DNA of 17,089 nucleotides from Campylobacteraceae bacterium. Lineage in GTDB: Bacteria; Campylobacterota; Campylobacteria; Campylobacterales; Sulfurovaceae. The DNA lies in NCBI GenBank assembly GCA_027023145.1, contig JALVWV010000048.1:1-17089 (forward strand), written 5' to 3'. Position numbers and translations under genes: made by a program. A model generated the notes under the pieces. That model was given only the letters and a program-made list of their open reading frames with translations. It was not told where the DNA came from and did not search any database. Shown here in pieces: positions 1 to 7,032 of the stretch; the first letter of the stretch is position 1, and every line of letters starts with the position of its first letter.

Positions 1-237
1 AATTATTATTTACTTTTAAAATTTGAAAATGATGAAGAGAGAGTTTTTGATGTAAAACCATATTTAGAAATTGGTAAATTTCAAGAACTAAAAGATGAAA
101 ATTTATTTAAAAGTGTAAAAGTGTGTTTTGATAGTATTGAGTGGGCTAATCAACTTGACTTAGATCCTGAACTATTATATGAAAAATCATACAACAAATC
201 AGAGAAGCTAACAAGTTACCCTATGGCTAACTTGTAG
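1..237 (+). CDS. DUF2442 family protein, 3' part (5' end outside window)
   Basis: The frame is open from base 1 to the TAG at 235-237 and gives 78 residues; the start lies outside the window. The pattern fits DUF2442: a strand NYYLLLKFENDEERVFDVKPYL, here split as NYYLLLKFENDE then RVFDVKPYL, a GKFQELKDENLFKSVKV block, and SIEWANQLDLDPELLY at the end. Family members are about 80-100 residues, so probably only 10-15 are missing. The family has no established biochemical function; from general knowledge it often sits beside DUF4160 genes in toxin-antitoxin-like pairs, and such a partner could lie just upstream of the window. It is the only plus-strand gene here and is visibly more AT-rich than the rest, with many AAA, TTA and GAA codons, which suggests recent acquisition. 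The family call is from motif memory, without a search. Confidence 0.8.
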   Translation, partial: NYYLLLKFENDEERVFDVKPYLEIGKFQELKDENLFKSVKVCFDSIEWANQLDLDPELLYEKSYNKSEKLTSYPMANL

Positions 238-240
238 CTT
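205..240. repeat. Imperfect inverted repeat across the DUF2442 stop codon
   Basis: Bases 205-220 pair with 225-240 around a CTAT loop, broken by one extra A in the left arm and one bulged C at 227. The TAG stop (235-237) lies within the right arm. No T-run follows on either strand, so it is not a standard intrinsic terminator. It could still protect the mRNA end or be part of a repeated element. Confidence 0.55.
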
Positions 241-254
241 ACTTCAGTCGCTAT
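234..254 (+). repeat. Degenerate REP-like hairpin, plus orientation
   Basis: GTAG at 234-237 is followed by an imperfect stem: TAGC (235-238) with GCTA (250-253), and ACT (241-243) with AGT (246-248). The core ACTTCAGTC (241-249) is the same nonamer as in the clearer palindrome at 360-376, but in the opposite orientation. A 5' GTAG followed by a short hairpin is the known layout of REP elements. The match is short and could be chance. Confidence 0.3.
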
Positions 255-310
255 AAGCCTCCCTCCCCGAAAATTAATACCTATTAAGTAACACCTTCGC
301 CATAAAATCG

Positions 311-327
311 TAATTTTCTTAAAATTA
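311..327. repeat. AT-rich hairpin
   Basis: TAATTTT (311-317) and AAAATTA (321-327) are perfect inverted copies around a three-base loop. It lies in the convergent region between the DUF2442 gene and the toxin gene. No function is assigned. Confidence 0.4.
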
Positions 328-359
328 TCTCGGGCTTCATAAAATAGCACCATCCAAAC

Positions 360-376
360 GGGACTGAAGTCCCTAC
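360..376 (-). repeat. REP-like palindrome with 5' GTAG
   Basis: On the minus strand this reads GTAGGGACTTCAGTCCC: a GTAG tetranucleotide leading into a perfect GGGACT/AGTCCC inverted repeat. This fits the layout of REP elements acted on by REP-associated tyrosine transposases (TnpA-REP): a conserved 5' GTAG next to a short GC-rich hairpin. No transposase gene is present in the window, so this would be an isolated, trans-mobilised copy. It lies 61 bases beyond the toxin stop codon and could also stabilise that transcript's end. Only the hairpin itself is certain. Confidence 0.5.
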
Positions 377-437
377 TCCTTCACAATGTCCATTCCTGTA
401 CAATCTTCAGCTGCAGGATGCCGAAACACCATCGATC

Positions 438-818
438 CTACCAAACAGCCCCGGGATAGTTGTCCCGTATCTTTCGATCACGACTCAGCAACACGCTGTC
501 ATTGCAAACAGCATTAGCGACAATCAATCGGTCAAAAGGATCGCGCGTCCAGGTGTGTCTGGTGGATTCCCTAGCTACAGTAGCAAAAGAGAGATTGCAC
601 ACTTTCAAGTCAATGGTTTGAGACAGAGAGGCGAGTATCGCATCATGCTTGTAGTTGAGTCGTCCTATCTCATAAAGAAACTCCAACTCCAAAACGACCA
701 TAGGAGAAACAAGGAGCTCACTCTCCTCTATAATCTCACGTGCTGTGTCTGAGAGTTTGTTTATCTCTCCGCTGAAAAGCCAGACGACAACATGGGTATC
801 TAAATAGACGGTTTCCAC
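438..818 (-). CDS. PIN-domain toxin (VapC-like ribonuclease)
   Basis: This 126-residue protein spans a single PIN domain, the metal-dependent nuclease fold of VapC-type toxins, which cleave RNA. The expected acidic residues are in place: D7 in YLDTHVVVW, E44 in VVLELEF, D93 and D96 in TRDPFDRLI, and D114 in LSRDRKI, so the active site looks intact. The start is GTG at 816-818, with GGAG at 825-828 six bases upstream; the only nearby ATG (820-822) is in another frame. The start lies 19 bases inside the antitoxin gene, so translation is probably coupled. The YLDTHVVVWLF and TRDPFDRLIVANA patterns are those of PIN toxins paired with Phd/YefM-type antitoxins rather than classical VapB. RNA target unknown. 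Confidence 0.92.
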   Translation of the reverse strand: METVYLDTHVVVWLFSGEINKLSDTAREIIEESELLVSPMVVLELEFLYEIGRLNYKHDAILASLSQTIDLKVCNLSFATVARESTRHTWTRDPFDRLIVANAVCNDSVLLSRDRKIRDNYPGAVW

Positions 819-1030
819 TCATCGCTCCAATCCATACTGATAAAGTCATTACTATCACCCACTACAGCATCTTCATGCGCAATAAGCTTGTCTAACTTTT
901 TTGTTTTTTTCGGAGGAATGACTTTGAATATGTGACCGTTTCTGTTGATCTCAAGGACTTTCCCTGTATCCAAAATCATATCCAGAAGGTTAAAAAGATC
1001 CTTTCTGAAATCGGTTGGAGTTATGGTCAT
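800..1030 (-). CDS. Phd/YefM-family antitoxin
   Basis: This 76-residue protein has a Phd/YefM-like N-terminal DNA-binding part (about residues 1-40, TPTDFRKDLFNLLD ... VLEINRNGHIFKVIPP). An acidic C-terminal tail (about 41-76, ending DWSDEWKPSI) should be the toxin-binding segment. The first gene of the pair overlaps the PIN toxin start by 19 bases, the usual antitoxin-toxin order. The ATG at 1028-1030 has AGGGAG (1037-1042) six bases upstream. Its promoter and operator (1063-1107) carry TGTACA cores, the hexamer known from the E. coli yefM-yoeB operator, which fits autoregulation by this protein with its toxin. The sequence is divergent, so the family call rests on N-terminal pattern, position and operator together. 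Confidence 0.85.
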   Translation of the reverse strand: MTITPTDFRKDLFNLLDMILDTGKVLEINRNGHIFKVIPPKKTKKLDKLIAHEDAVVGDSNDFISMDWSDEWKPSI

Positions 1031-1062
1031 CTTCTGCTCCCTACTCTATAAGGATTTGTACG

Positions 1063-1091
1063 ATTATAACCAAAACGGTGTACACTGTCAA
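1063..1091 (-). promoter_or_regulatory. Consensus sigma70 promoter of the toxin-antitoxin pair
   Basis: On the minus strand TTGACA (1086-1091) and TATAAT (1063-1068) are separated by exactly 17 bases, a perfect match to the sigma70 consensus. Transcription should start near 1056, giving a leader of roughly 26 bases before the antitoxin ATG at 1030. A full -35 consensus is notable because Campylobacterota housekeeping promoters usually lack a conserved -35. Confidence 0.85.
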
Positions 1092-1107
1092 GTCTTCAGT
1101 GTACACC
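1077..1107. promoter_or_regulatory. Two-site palindromic operator of the toxin-antitoxin pair
   Basis: GGTGTACACTG (1077-1087) and CAGTGTACACC (1097-1107) are perfect 11-base inverted repeats with a 9-base spacer. Each arm also holds its own 8-base palindrome GTGTACAC (1078-1085 and 1099-1106). The two centres are 21 bases apart, about two helical turns, so two bound dimers would face the same side. The left arm lies in the -10/-35 spacer and enters the -35 hexamer; the right arm is just upstream, so occupancy would block RNA polymerase. The TGTACA core matches the YefM operator core known from E. coli. Confidence 0.85.
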
Positions 1108-1110
1108 TAC

Positions 1111-2316
1111 CTACTCCATCTCCCGCTCACGGTTACGCAAATAATTGGCGATCCCTTCGGCAATCCCTTTGGCAAGAAGATCCTGATAGTGAGCGTTAAA
1201 AAGGCGCTTACGCTCCATGGGGTTGGAGATGTAGCCGGTCTCGACGAGGACAGCGGGCATCTCCGCACCCACGAGTACCCAGAATGGTGCCGGGCGTACG
1301 CCGCCGTCTTCCACATTGCGATAGTGCTTGCGCAGGTTGCCGAGGATGTGACGTTGGACATCGATGGCAAGTTTGTTGGAGAGGACGATCTTGGGGCCAG
1401 TCATGACGGCATTGAGGATGACGTTTTTGCTCAGGCGGTCGCTCCGCTTGAGGACGACACTGTTTTCCCGGGCGGCTACCCGCTTGGCACGATCGCTGCG
1501 TGTCGTCTGAAGGAAAAAGGTCTCCACCCCGTGACGGGAACGCTTCTGGCTTTTTCCGATCGCATTGGCGTGGATCGAGACAAACACATCACCGTGTTTA
1601 CGGTTGGCATAACGGGTACGGTTTCGCAAGCGGACAAAACGATCCGAACTGCGGGTCATGATCACCCGAAAACCCATCCTTTTCAAATGGCGTCGTAGCC
1701 GCCGGGCAATCTGGAGTACCGCATCCTTCTCCCGGCGATGACCGCCGATCGCCCCCGTGTCGTGCCCTCCGTGACCCGGATCAATAATGACCGTGTAGCG
1801 ATGGCGGGGTAACGGTACGGCAACGGGTACCGGATGCGTTTTGGATGCGGAAGTCGGGCGCTGGGTCGCGGGATGTTTGCGGGAGGGGCGTGTGGGCTTT
1901 GTCGCTTTCTTGGCAGATGTGCCTAGCGCCGCAAAGAGCGAACGGGCTCCCATGTGAGGCAAACCAATAGTACACACATTTTGTGAACGGTTACCGTAGG
2001 AGATATTGTATCTCTTCGGCGTCTCGACCACCACCCGCACTGTACGGGGACGATACTGCGAAATCCGAAAGGATTTTACCCCGGCATGATGGAGCCCCAG
2101 TGGGACACGGGACGACCCAAGCCGCACCCCACGTAGATCAAACACATATCGGATCGACCCATTGCGATTCAAGCGAAAACTGTGAATCATTTGAGGGTTA
2201 AAAGGGTGGGTAAATGTCAAAAGAAGTGCATCGCCTTTGACAACCGCATGCTCAAGCGTATTGGCAGAAACCCATACGCTCCCCAGCAACACGATCAGGG
2301 CAAACAAGCGGCGCAT
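1111..2316 (-). CDS. amiA: N-acetylmuramoyl-L-alanine amidase with AMIN domain (AmiC-like)
   Basis: This is a 401-residue periplasmic amidase that cuts the amide bond between N-acetylmuramic acid and the stem peptide, splitting septal peptidoglycan during cell separation. Residues 1-18 are a signal peptide. An AMIN domain, which localises such enzymes to the septum, spans about 20-120. A basic proline-rich linker covers about 133-172, and the Amidase_3 catalytic domain about 173-395. Zinc ligands H182 (DPGHGG), E196 (RREKD) and H249 (SIHAN) and catalytic E359 (LVETGYISN) are all present. The architecture is AmiC-like; campylobacters name the single homologue AmiA. The ATG lies seven bases after the preceding stop, with a distant GGGGAGG 12 bases upstream. 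It ends the core operon; FtsEX and the EnvC-like protein encoded upstream are its probable activators. Confidence 0.95.
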   Translation of the reverse strand: MRRLFALIVLLGSVWVSANTLEHAVVKGDALLLTFTHPFNPQMIHSFRLNRNGSIRYVFDLRGVRLGSSRVPLGLHHAGVKSFRISQYRPRTVRVVVETPKRYNISYGNRSQNVCTIGLPHMGARSLFAALGTSAKKATKPTRPSRKHPATQRPTSASKTHPVPVAVPLPRHRYTVIIDPGHGGHDTGAIGGHRREKDAVLQIARRLRRHLKRMGFRVIMTRSSDRFVRLRNRTRYANRKHGDVFVSIHANAIGKSQKRSRHGVETFFLQTTRSDRAKRVAARENSVVLKRSDRLSKNVILNAVMTGPKIVLSNKLAIDVQRHILGNLRKHYRNVEDGGVRPAPFWVLVGAEMPAVLVETGYISNPMERKRLFNAHYQDLLAKGIAEGIANYLRNREREME

Positions 2317-2323
2317 GGAGTAG

Positions 2324-3421
2324 CTACGCCTCCCCGTTCATGAGTTTGTCCATCAATTCATGAACGCTAATAATTTCGTTGAGACGATAACCGTTGGAGC
2401 CCGTAAAGAAAAGTCCGGTCTCCTCTTTGCCGTCATATGCATCGCTCAGGCGATCCGCGATGCAATACCCAACTTCTTTGGCCTCTTCCCCTCGATTACA
2501 CGGCCAAACACAGTTGGAAATACAGGCAATCTTAGGCGCAGTCCCTTCGGCAACCATTGTTTGTAAATTGGTTTGAACGCTTCGGGCAGGGTATCCGACC
2601 GGCGATTTGACCAGTTTGATTGTCTCCTCAGTCGAGTTGAGAATCACTTGCTTAAACGTATCACTTGCATCGCACTCATATGTACCGATAAACCGGGTAC
2701 CCATCTGTACCCCATCGGCACCAAGCTCCATCATACGTACAATATCATCATGATCCCAAACCCCTCCGGCAGCAATAACGGGAATATTTCCCCATTTCTT
2801 AGCCTCTTCGACCACCGGAGGGAGAATCCGCTCAAGTTGGTTCTCCGGCAGGAAACACTCATCATGTTTGAACCCTTGATGCCCCCCACTGAGCGGCCCT
2901 TCGACGATCACAGCATCGGGCAATCGCCCGTGGGTTTTTTCCCAGCGGCGGCAGAGTATCCGCAGAGCTTTGGCCGTCGAGACGATAGGCACAAGTGCAA
3001 CATCGGGGTAGTCTTTGGCCGCCTCAGGCATCGTAAGCGGCAATCCGGCACCGGTGATGATGATGTTGGCTCCCGCATCACAGGCATCCCGGACGATCCG
3101 GTCGTAGTCGCTCATCGCGTAGAGAATGTTGCACGCCAACGGAGCATCACCGCAAATCTTGCGTGCATTGTCAAAAATCTTGAACAGAGCTTTGCGGGAG
3201 TAAAAGTTCTCCGCTTCGTACGGACGACCGTCGGCCATCAGTTTGTCCGCATAGGCACGGTTTTCGTAAATACCGGTTCCCACGGCACTCACGACTCCAA
3301 GACCCCCTTCACGGCTTACGGTACCAGCGAGCTGATCCCAAGAGATACCCACACCCATCCCTCCCTGGATGATCGGCTTCTCGATCGTATACTTCCCGAT
3401 AGTAAATCCAGAAAATGCCAT
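2324..3421 (-). CDS. Nitronate monooxygenase / FabK-like FMN oxidoreductase
   Basis: This 365-residue protein has the TIM-barrel fold of the nitronate monooxygenase (2-nitropropane dioxygenase)/FabK family. It shows PIIQGGMGVGIS at 17-28, an early segment typical of the family, SGGHQGF at 178-184 with the conserved His181, and the FMN phosphate-binding region PVIAAGGVWD and GVQMGTRF at 214-245. A C-terminal cysteine set (C300, C304, C308, C320) is a feature I recall from a subgroup of these proteins; it could bind metal or an iron-sulfur cluster. The reaction is uncertain: nitronate oxidation and enoyl-ACP reduction are both possible within the family, so no symbol is given. It lies four bases after tyrS and seven before the amidase, clearly in the operon. 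The ortholog has the same place in C. jejuni (Cj1270c, from memory). Confidence 0.88.
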   Translation of the reverse strand: MAFSGFTIGKYTIEKPIIQGGMGVGISWDQLAGTVSREGGLGVVSAVGTGIYENRAYADKLMADGRPYEAENFYSRKALFKIFDNARKICGDAPLACNILYAMSDYDRIVRDACDAGANIIITGAGLPLTMPEAAKDYPDVALVPIVSTAKALRILCRRWEKTHGRLPDAVIVEGPLSGGHQGFKHDECFLPENQLERILPPVVEEAKKWGNIPVIAAGGVWDHDDIVRMMELGADGVQMGTRFIGTYECDASDTFKQVILNSTEETIKLVKSPVGYPARSVQTNLQTMVAEGTAPKIACISNCVWPCNRGEEAKEVGYCIADRLSDAYDGKEETGLFFTGSNGYRLNEIISVHELMDKLMNGEA

Positions 3422-3425
3422 GCTG

Positions 3426-4628
3426 TTACCCTACCTTTACTTTTGCAAATTTCCGCTTGCCCACTTGGAGGATATACTCTCCAGCCTCAAGATTCAGTTT
3501 AACGTCTCCGATCTTTTTCTGATCGATGCTGACGGCATTTTGCTGGATGTCACGGCGTGCCTGAGACGTCGAGGGCTCAAGCCCGGCATCGACGAGAGCT
3601 TTGCAGATCCAAATCCCCTCCTCTGCCGCAAACTCCGGGATGTCGGTGGGGAGTTGGTTGGCAGCGAATACTTTGTTAAATTCTGCTTGAGCATCTTTGG
3701 CAGCTGCCTCGTCATGGAAGCGCGTTGTAATCTCAAGCGCAAGCATCTCTTTGACCTTTTTTGGATGGATGTTTCCGTCCTCAACCCCCCGCCTAAGCTC
3801 AGCAATCTCTGTCAATGATCGGTTACTCAGCAGCTCGTAATAGCGCCACATCAACGTATCCGAAATTGAAAGGACTTTGGCATAGATCGTATTGGCCTCT
3901 TCGGCAATCCCGATGTAGTTGCCCAGTGATTTGGACATCTTCTGCACACCGTCAAGCCCTTCGAGGATGGGCATCATGAGCACCGCCTGCTCCTTGCCGA
4001 CATTGTAATTGCGCTGGAGGTGACGTCCCATCAGGAGGTTGAACTTCTGATCGGTTCCTCCCAGCTCGATGTCGCACTCCATCGCCACACTGTCGTACCC
4101 CTGTAGAAGCGGGTAGAGGAACTCCGAGACCGCAATACTCTGTCCGGCTTTGTACCGTTTTTCGAAATCATCCCGCTCGAGCATCCGGGCGACGTTGTAC
4201 TGAGTGGTGAGCTGAATCATCCCGTCAGCTCCAAGCGCATCGAGCCAAGTGGAGTTGAACATCAGCTCAGTTTTATCCGGATCGAGGATCTTAAAAGCTT
4301 GCTCCTGGTACGTTTTGGCATTTTCTTTGACCGTGTCACGATCAAGCACTTTGCGGGTCTCATTCTTGCCAGTGGGATCGCCGATCATCGCCGTGAAATC
4401 TCCGATGAGCAGCTGAACAATCGCTCCGTGCTTCTGAAAAACCGACAGTTTCTGCAAAATCACCGTATGCCCAAGGTGCAAATCGGGAGCCGTAGGATCA
4501 AGACCCAGTTTGACCCGATAGGTTTCTCCTTCGTTGTAGTACCGTGTCACCAGTGTCTCGATTCGTTCCAAATCGATGATCTCAGCGGTACCCCGCTCGA
4601 TCTCGGCCATTGCTTTGGCTATTCCCAT
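3426..4628 (-). CDS. tyrS: Tyrosyl-tRNA synthetase
   Basis: This 400-residue class I aminoacyl-tRNA synthetase charges tRNA-Tyr with tyrosine in the cytoplasm. The signature motifs are present: HLGH at 51-54 (HIGH) and KMSKS at 230-234. GLDPTAPDLHLGH precedes the first motif and GTDQKFNLL lies in the active-site region at 191-199. A C-terminal S4 RNA-binding domain covers about 335-400. The length fits the shorter TyrZ-like type. The ATG has AGGAG (4634-4638) five bases upstream. It follows spoT by 21 bases and precedes the oxidoreductase by four, so it is co-transcribed with both. No T-box or other leader structure fits in the 21-base gap. Confidence 0.97.
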   Translation of the reverse strand: MGIAKAMAEIERGTAEIIDLERIETLVTRYYNEGETYRVKLGLDPTAPDLHLGHTVILQKLSVFQKHGAIVQLLIGDFTAMIGDPTGKNETRKVLDRDTVKENAKTYQEQAFKILDPDKTELMFNSTWLDALGADGMIQLTTQYNVARMLERDDFEKRYKAGQSIAVSEFLYPLLQGYDSVAMECDIELGGTDQKFNLLMGRHLQRNYNVGKEQAVLMMPILEGLDGVQKMSKSLGNYIGIAEEANTIYAKVLSISDTLMWRYYELLSNRSLTEIAELRRGVEDGNIHPKKVKEMLALEITTRFHDEAAAKDAQAEFNKVFAANQLPTDIPEFAAEEGIWICKALVDAGLEPSTSQARRDIQQNAVSIDQKKIGDVKLNLEAGEYILQVGKRKFAKVKVG

Positions 4629-4649
4629 GTTTGCTCCTGATTCCTTATT

Positions 4650-6800
4650 TTATTTGTTGTACGCATCATCGAGTGCTACGATTTCAATCACTTTGAATTT
4701 GCCGGAAAGCTCCTGCCGGATCTCGTGACGGCTCTTGGCCTCCGATTCAATCTCGAGCTTGCAGAATTCCGCACTCTCGCTGCTTTTGATCCCCAGCTCG
4801 ATGCTGTTGACATTGAGATCCATTTTGGCAATCTTGTTTAGCAGTTCAGACAGGACACCCTTTTGATTCTGGAGACTGACGATCAGACGGTAGCGGGAGA
4901 CTTTACTCTCATTCCATGCGACGAAGAGCATCGGATCTCCCCGCTCGATCTTCTCATAGGCTTTCAGGCACAATTTGTGGTGTATGATAGCTTGGTTGTC
5001 CTTATAAAAGGCTACAATCTCATCCCCGATTTTCGGGTGACAACAGTAGTCAAATTCCACCCCGTTTAGGGTTTTATTGGTATAAAAGAGGAAATGATCT
5101 ATCTGTCGCTCTGTGGGGCGTTTATACCCTTTTTTGAGCCATTCCCAGAAACGGACAATCTTGATATCGGCTGTTTTGGCAATACGGGAGATCTTCTCCT
5201 TAAGATTATCCAGACGTTCTGGGACGCGATAAACCGACTGGTTGGCACCCGCCCGCTCAAGGATTCGAGCAATCGCCGCCGGTTTCCGATCGAAGATGGT
5301 CGCGAGGATATTGTATCCGCTTAATTCATCGACCTTCCGCAACCATTGGCGACACTGACTACGGATGCCATCCTTGGCCTTGGAGGTCTTGACTGTGTCC
5401 TCCCAAGAACAATGGAGCCGAGGTTCACCGTCAGTGATGATCCGGACAATGTCCCCATTTTTGAGGATCGTCAACAGTGAAGATTTCTCTTTGTTGATGA
5501 GCGCTTCGGTTGCCTGCTCTCCGATCTCGGAGTGGACAGCATAGGCAAAATCGAGTGCCACTGCATCCTTGGGGAGGGTATAATAATCCCCTTGGGGAGA
5601 AAAGACCGTTATGTCTTCACTGTAAAGATCGCTCTTGGCCAACTCATAAAACTCTTCGATCGATTCGTTTTGATAATGAAGGCTTTTGAGCCATTCGAGA
5701 TTGATCTGATTGATCCCCTCTTTGTATTTCCAGTGGGCAGCGACCCCATACTCAGCCAGTTGGTGCATTTGTTGGGTACGGATCTGCGCTTCGACGATCC
5801 CGTCGTCGCTAAAAAGGGTTGTATGGATGGTGCGGTAGCCGTTCTCTTTGGGGAGGGCAATGTAGTCTTTGAAGCGGGAGATAAGCGGAGTGTATTCCAA
5901 GTGCAGCGCCCCGAGGATTTCGTAGCACTCAAGTGGCTCTTTCGTGATGATTCGGATCGCCAGCAGGTCGAGTACCTCCTCGATACTGATCCCCTTCCGG
6001 TGCATTTTGAGATAGATGGAGTAGTAGTGTTTCACCCGTCCAACCACCTCAAACTCTTCCCAATGATAGCCCGCTTGGTGCAAGGTATTTTTGACACTTT
6101 CTATAAACGCATTGAGTTTGAAATGGAGGTTTTGATCGTGGGATCGGATGTAGTCATCGATCGCCTTGTAATCCTCAGGATAAATGTACTTAAAGCTCAA
6201 GTCCTCGAGGTAATTCTTGATTTTGGAGATCCCCAGACGATGGGCGATGGGGGCATAGACGACCAGAGTTTCTTCAGAGATACGGAGCTGCTTGTCCGGA
6301 GAGAGGGCATCAAGGGTAAGCATGTTGTGGAGGCGGTCACAGAGTTTGATGATAAGTACCCGCACATCTTCGATGGAAGCTACAAGCATCTTGCGGAAAC
6401 TCAGTGCCGAACTGATGAGGCGTTCGTTGGAGTGGGAAGGGACGAGGTTTTCATCCCGTATTTCAACGATTTTGGTCAATCCTGCTACGATATGTCGTAC
6501 CTCACCGCCAAACCACTCTTCGACTTCATCAATCGTATGGAGAGTATCTTCGACTACATCATGCAACAACGCAGAAACCACCATATCCACATCCCCGCTC
6601 AACGAGGCGACAATCGCAGCAACCAAAACAGGGTGGATGATGTAGGGTTCGCCGCTTTTGCGGACTTGTCCCGCGTGCGCCCGGGTCGCCAAATCCAGTG
6701 CCTTCTGTATCCGGGCATCGATCACAATCTGCTGCGACAAGATGGTCGTAGCATCTTCGACGGTCTGGACACGCCGAATGAGCTCTAGAAACTCATTCAC
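4650..6800 (-). CDS. spoT: Bifunctional (p)ppGpp synthetase/hydrolase (RelA/SpoT family)
   Basis: This long RSH enzyme of 716 residues makes and degrades (p)ppGpp, the stringent-response alarmone. The hydrolase HD domain (about 30-190) keeps its metal ligands: H56 in IIHP, H80-D81 in LLHDVVEDT and D155 in LCDRLHN. The synthetase domain (about 240-360) has GRVKHYYSIYLKM, YRTIHT and VEAQIRT. RFKD at 309-312 is the RXKD motif of bifunctional enzymes, in contrast to the EXDD of synthetase-only RelA. TGS (about 396-457) and C-terminal ACT (about 640-712) regulatory domains follow. Both activities are therefore expected, as for the single RSH of other Campylobacterota. The start is GTG at 6798-6800 with AGGG seven bases upstream, and only three bases separate it from rpoZ. 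Confidence 0.96.
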   Translation of the reverse strand: MNEFLELIRRVQTVEDATTILSQQIVIDARIQKALDLATRAHAGQVRKSGEPYIIHPVLVAAIVASLSGDVDMVVSALLHDVVEDTLHTIDEVEEWFGGEVRHIVAGLTKIVEIRDENLVPSHSNERLISSALSFRKMLVASIEDVRVLIIKLCDRLHNMLTLDALSPDKQLRISEETLVVYAPIAHRLGISKIKNYLEDLSFKYIYPEDYKAIDDYIRSHDQNLHFKLNAFIESVKNTLHQAGYHWEEFEVVGRVKHYYSIYLKMHRKGISIEEVLDLLAIRIITKEPLECYEILGALHLEYTPLISRFKDYIALPKENGYRTIHTTLFSDDGIVEAQIRTQQMHQLAEYGVAAHWKYKEGINQINLEWLKSLHYQNESIEEFYELAKSDLYSEDITVFSPQGDYYTLPKDAVALDFAYAVHSEIGEQATEALINKEKSSLLTILKNGDIVRIITDGEPRLHCSWEDTVKTSKAKDGIRSQCRQWLRKVDELSGYNILATIFDRKPAAIARILERAGANQSVYRVPERLDNLKEKISRIAKTADIKIVRFWEWLKKGYKRPTERQIDHFLFYTNKTLNGVEFDYCCHPKIGDEIVAFYKDNQAIIHHKLCLKAYEKIERGDPMLFVAWNESKVSRYRLIVSLQNQKGVLSELLNKIAKMDLNVNSIELGIKSSESAEFCKLEIESEAKSRHEIRQELSGKFKVIEIVALDDAYNK

Positions 6801-6803
6801 ATA

Positions 6804-7010
6804 TTATCCCTCACGGGTGACGATCAGTTTACCCTCGGCGATTTCAAAGAGTGCGATATCGGTCGGTTGGTTCTTTTTGACATCCATATCCACCAGTGGG
6901 ACAGCGCCGTTGTTGAGCGCTTCGGCACGTTTGCCGATCGCTTTGGCCAGCAGGTAGCGGTCGTGATCAACTCTCTCAAGAGCCTGGGCAGTAATTTGTT
7001 CTAATCTCAT
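6804..7010 (-). CDS. rpoZ: RNA polymerase omega subunit
   Basis: This 68-residue protein matches omega: MRLEQITAQALE at the start, then DRYLLAKAIGKRAEAL, the conserved helix that wraps the beta' C-terminus, and the conserved PTDIALFEIAEGKL. Omega helps assemble RNA polymerase, and in proteobacteria its N-terminus contributes to ppGpp site 1 together with beta'. The ATG at 7008-7010 has AAGGA about seven bases upstream. It lies 22 bases after pyrH and three before spoT. The rpoZ-spoT pairing is widespread in proteobacteria and joins a ppGpp receptor component to the ppGpp enzyme. Confidence 0.96.
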   Translation of the reverse strand: MRLEQITAQALERVDHDRYLLAKAIGKRAEALNNGAVPLVDMDVKKNQPTDIALFEIAEGKLIVTREG

Positions 7011-7032
7011 TGTGGATTCCTTCTAAATATAA

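Noticed and set aside
205..253. Integron attC-like site (CTAAC ... GTTA elements around a hairpin)
   Set aside because: The pairing segment is only about 36 bases, the terminal GTTRRRY box is not matched, and no integrase or cassette array is visible.
1077..1107. Hairpin after the amidase as an intrinsic terminator
   Set aside because: The inverted repeat overlaps a perfect promoter, has internal palindromes typical of an operator and is not followed by a T-run on the minus strand.
1015..1698. Plus-strand open frame of 227 codons opposite the amidase and toxin-antitoxin promoter
   Set aside because: It overlaps the amidase catalytic domain and the operator, with no recognisable protein pattern.
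5532..6788. Long plus-strand open frame of 418 codons opposite spoT
   Set aside because: It is antisense to conserved spoT domains and resembles no known protein; spoT codon structure explains it.
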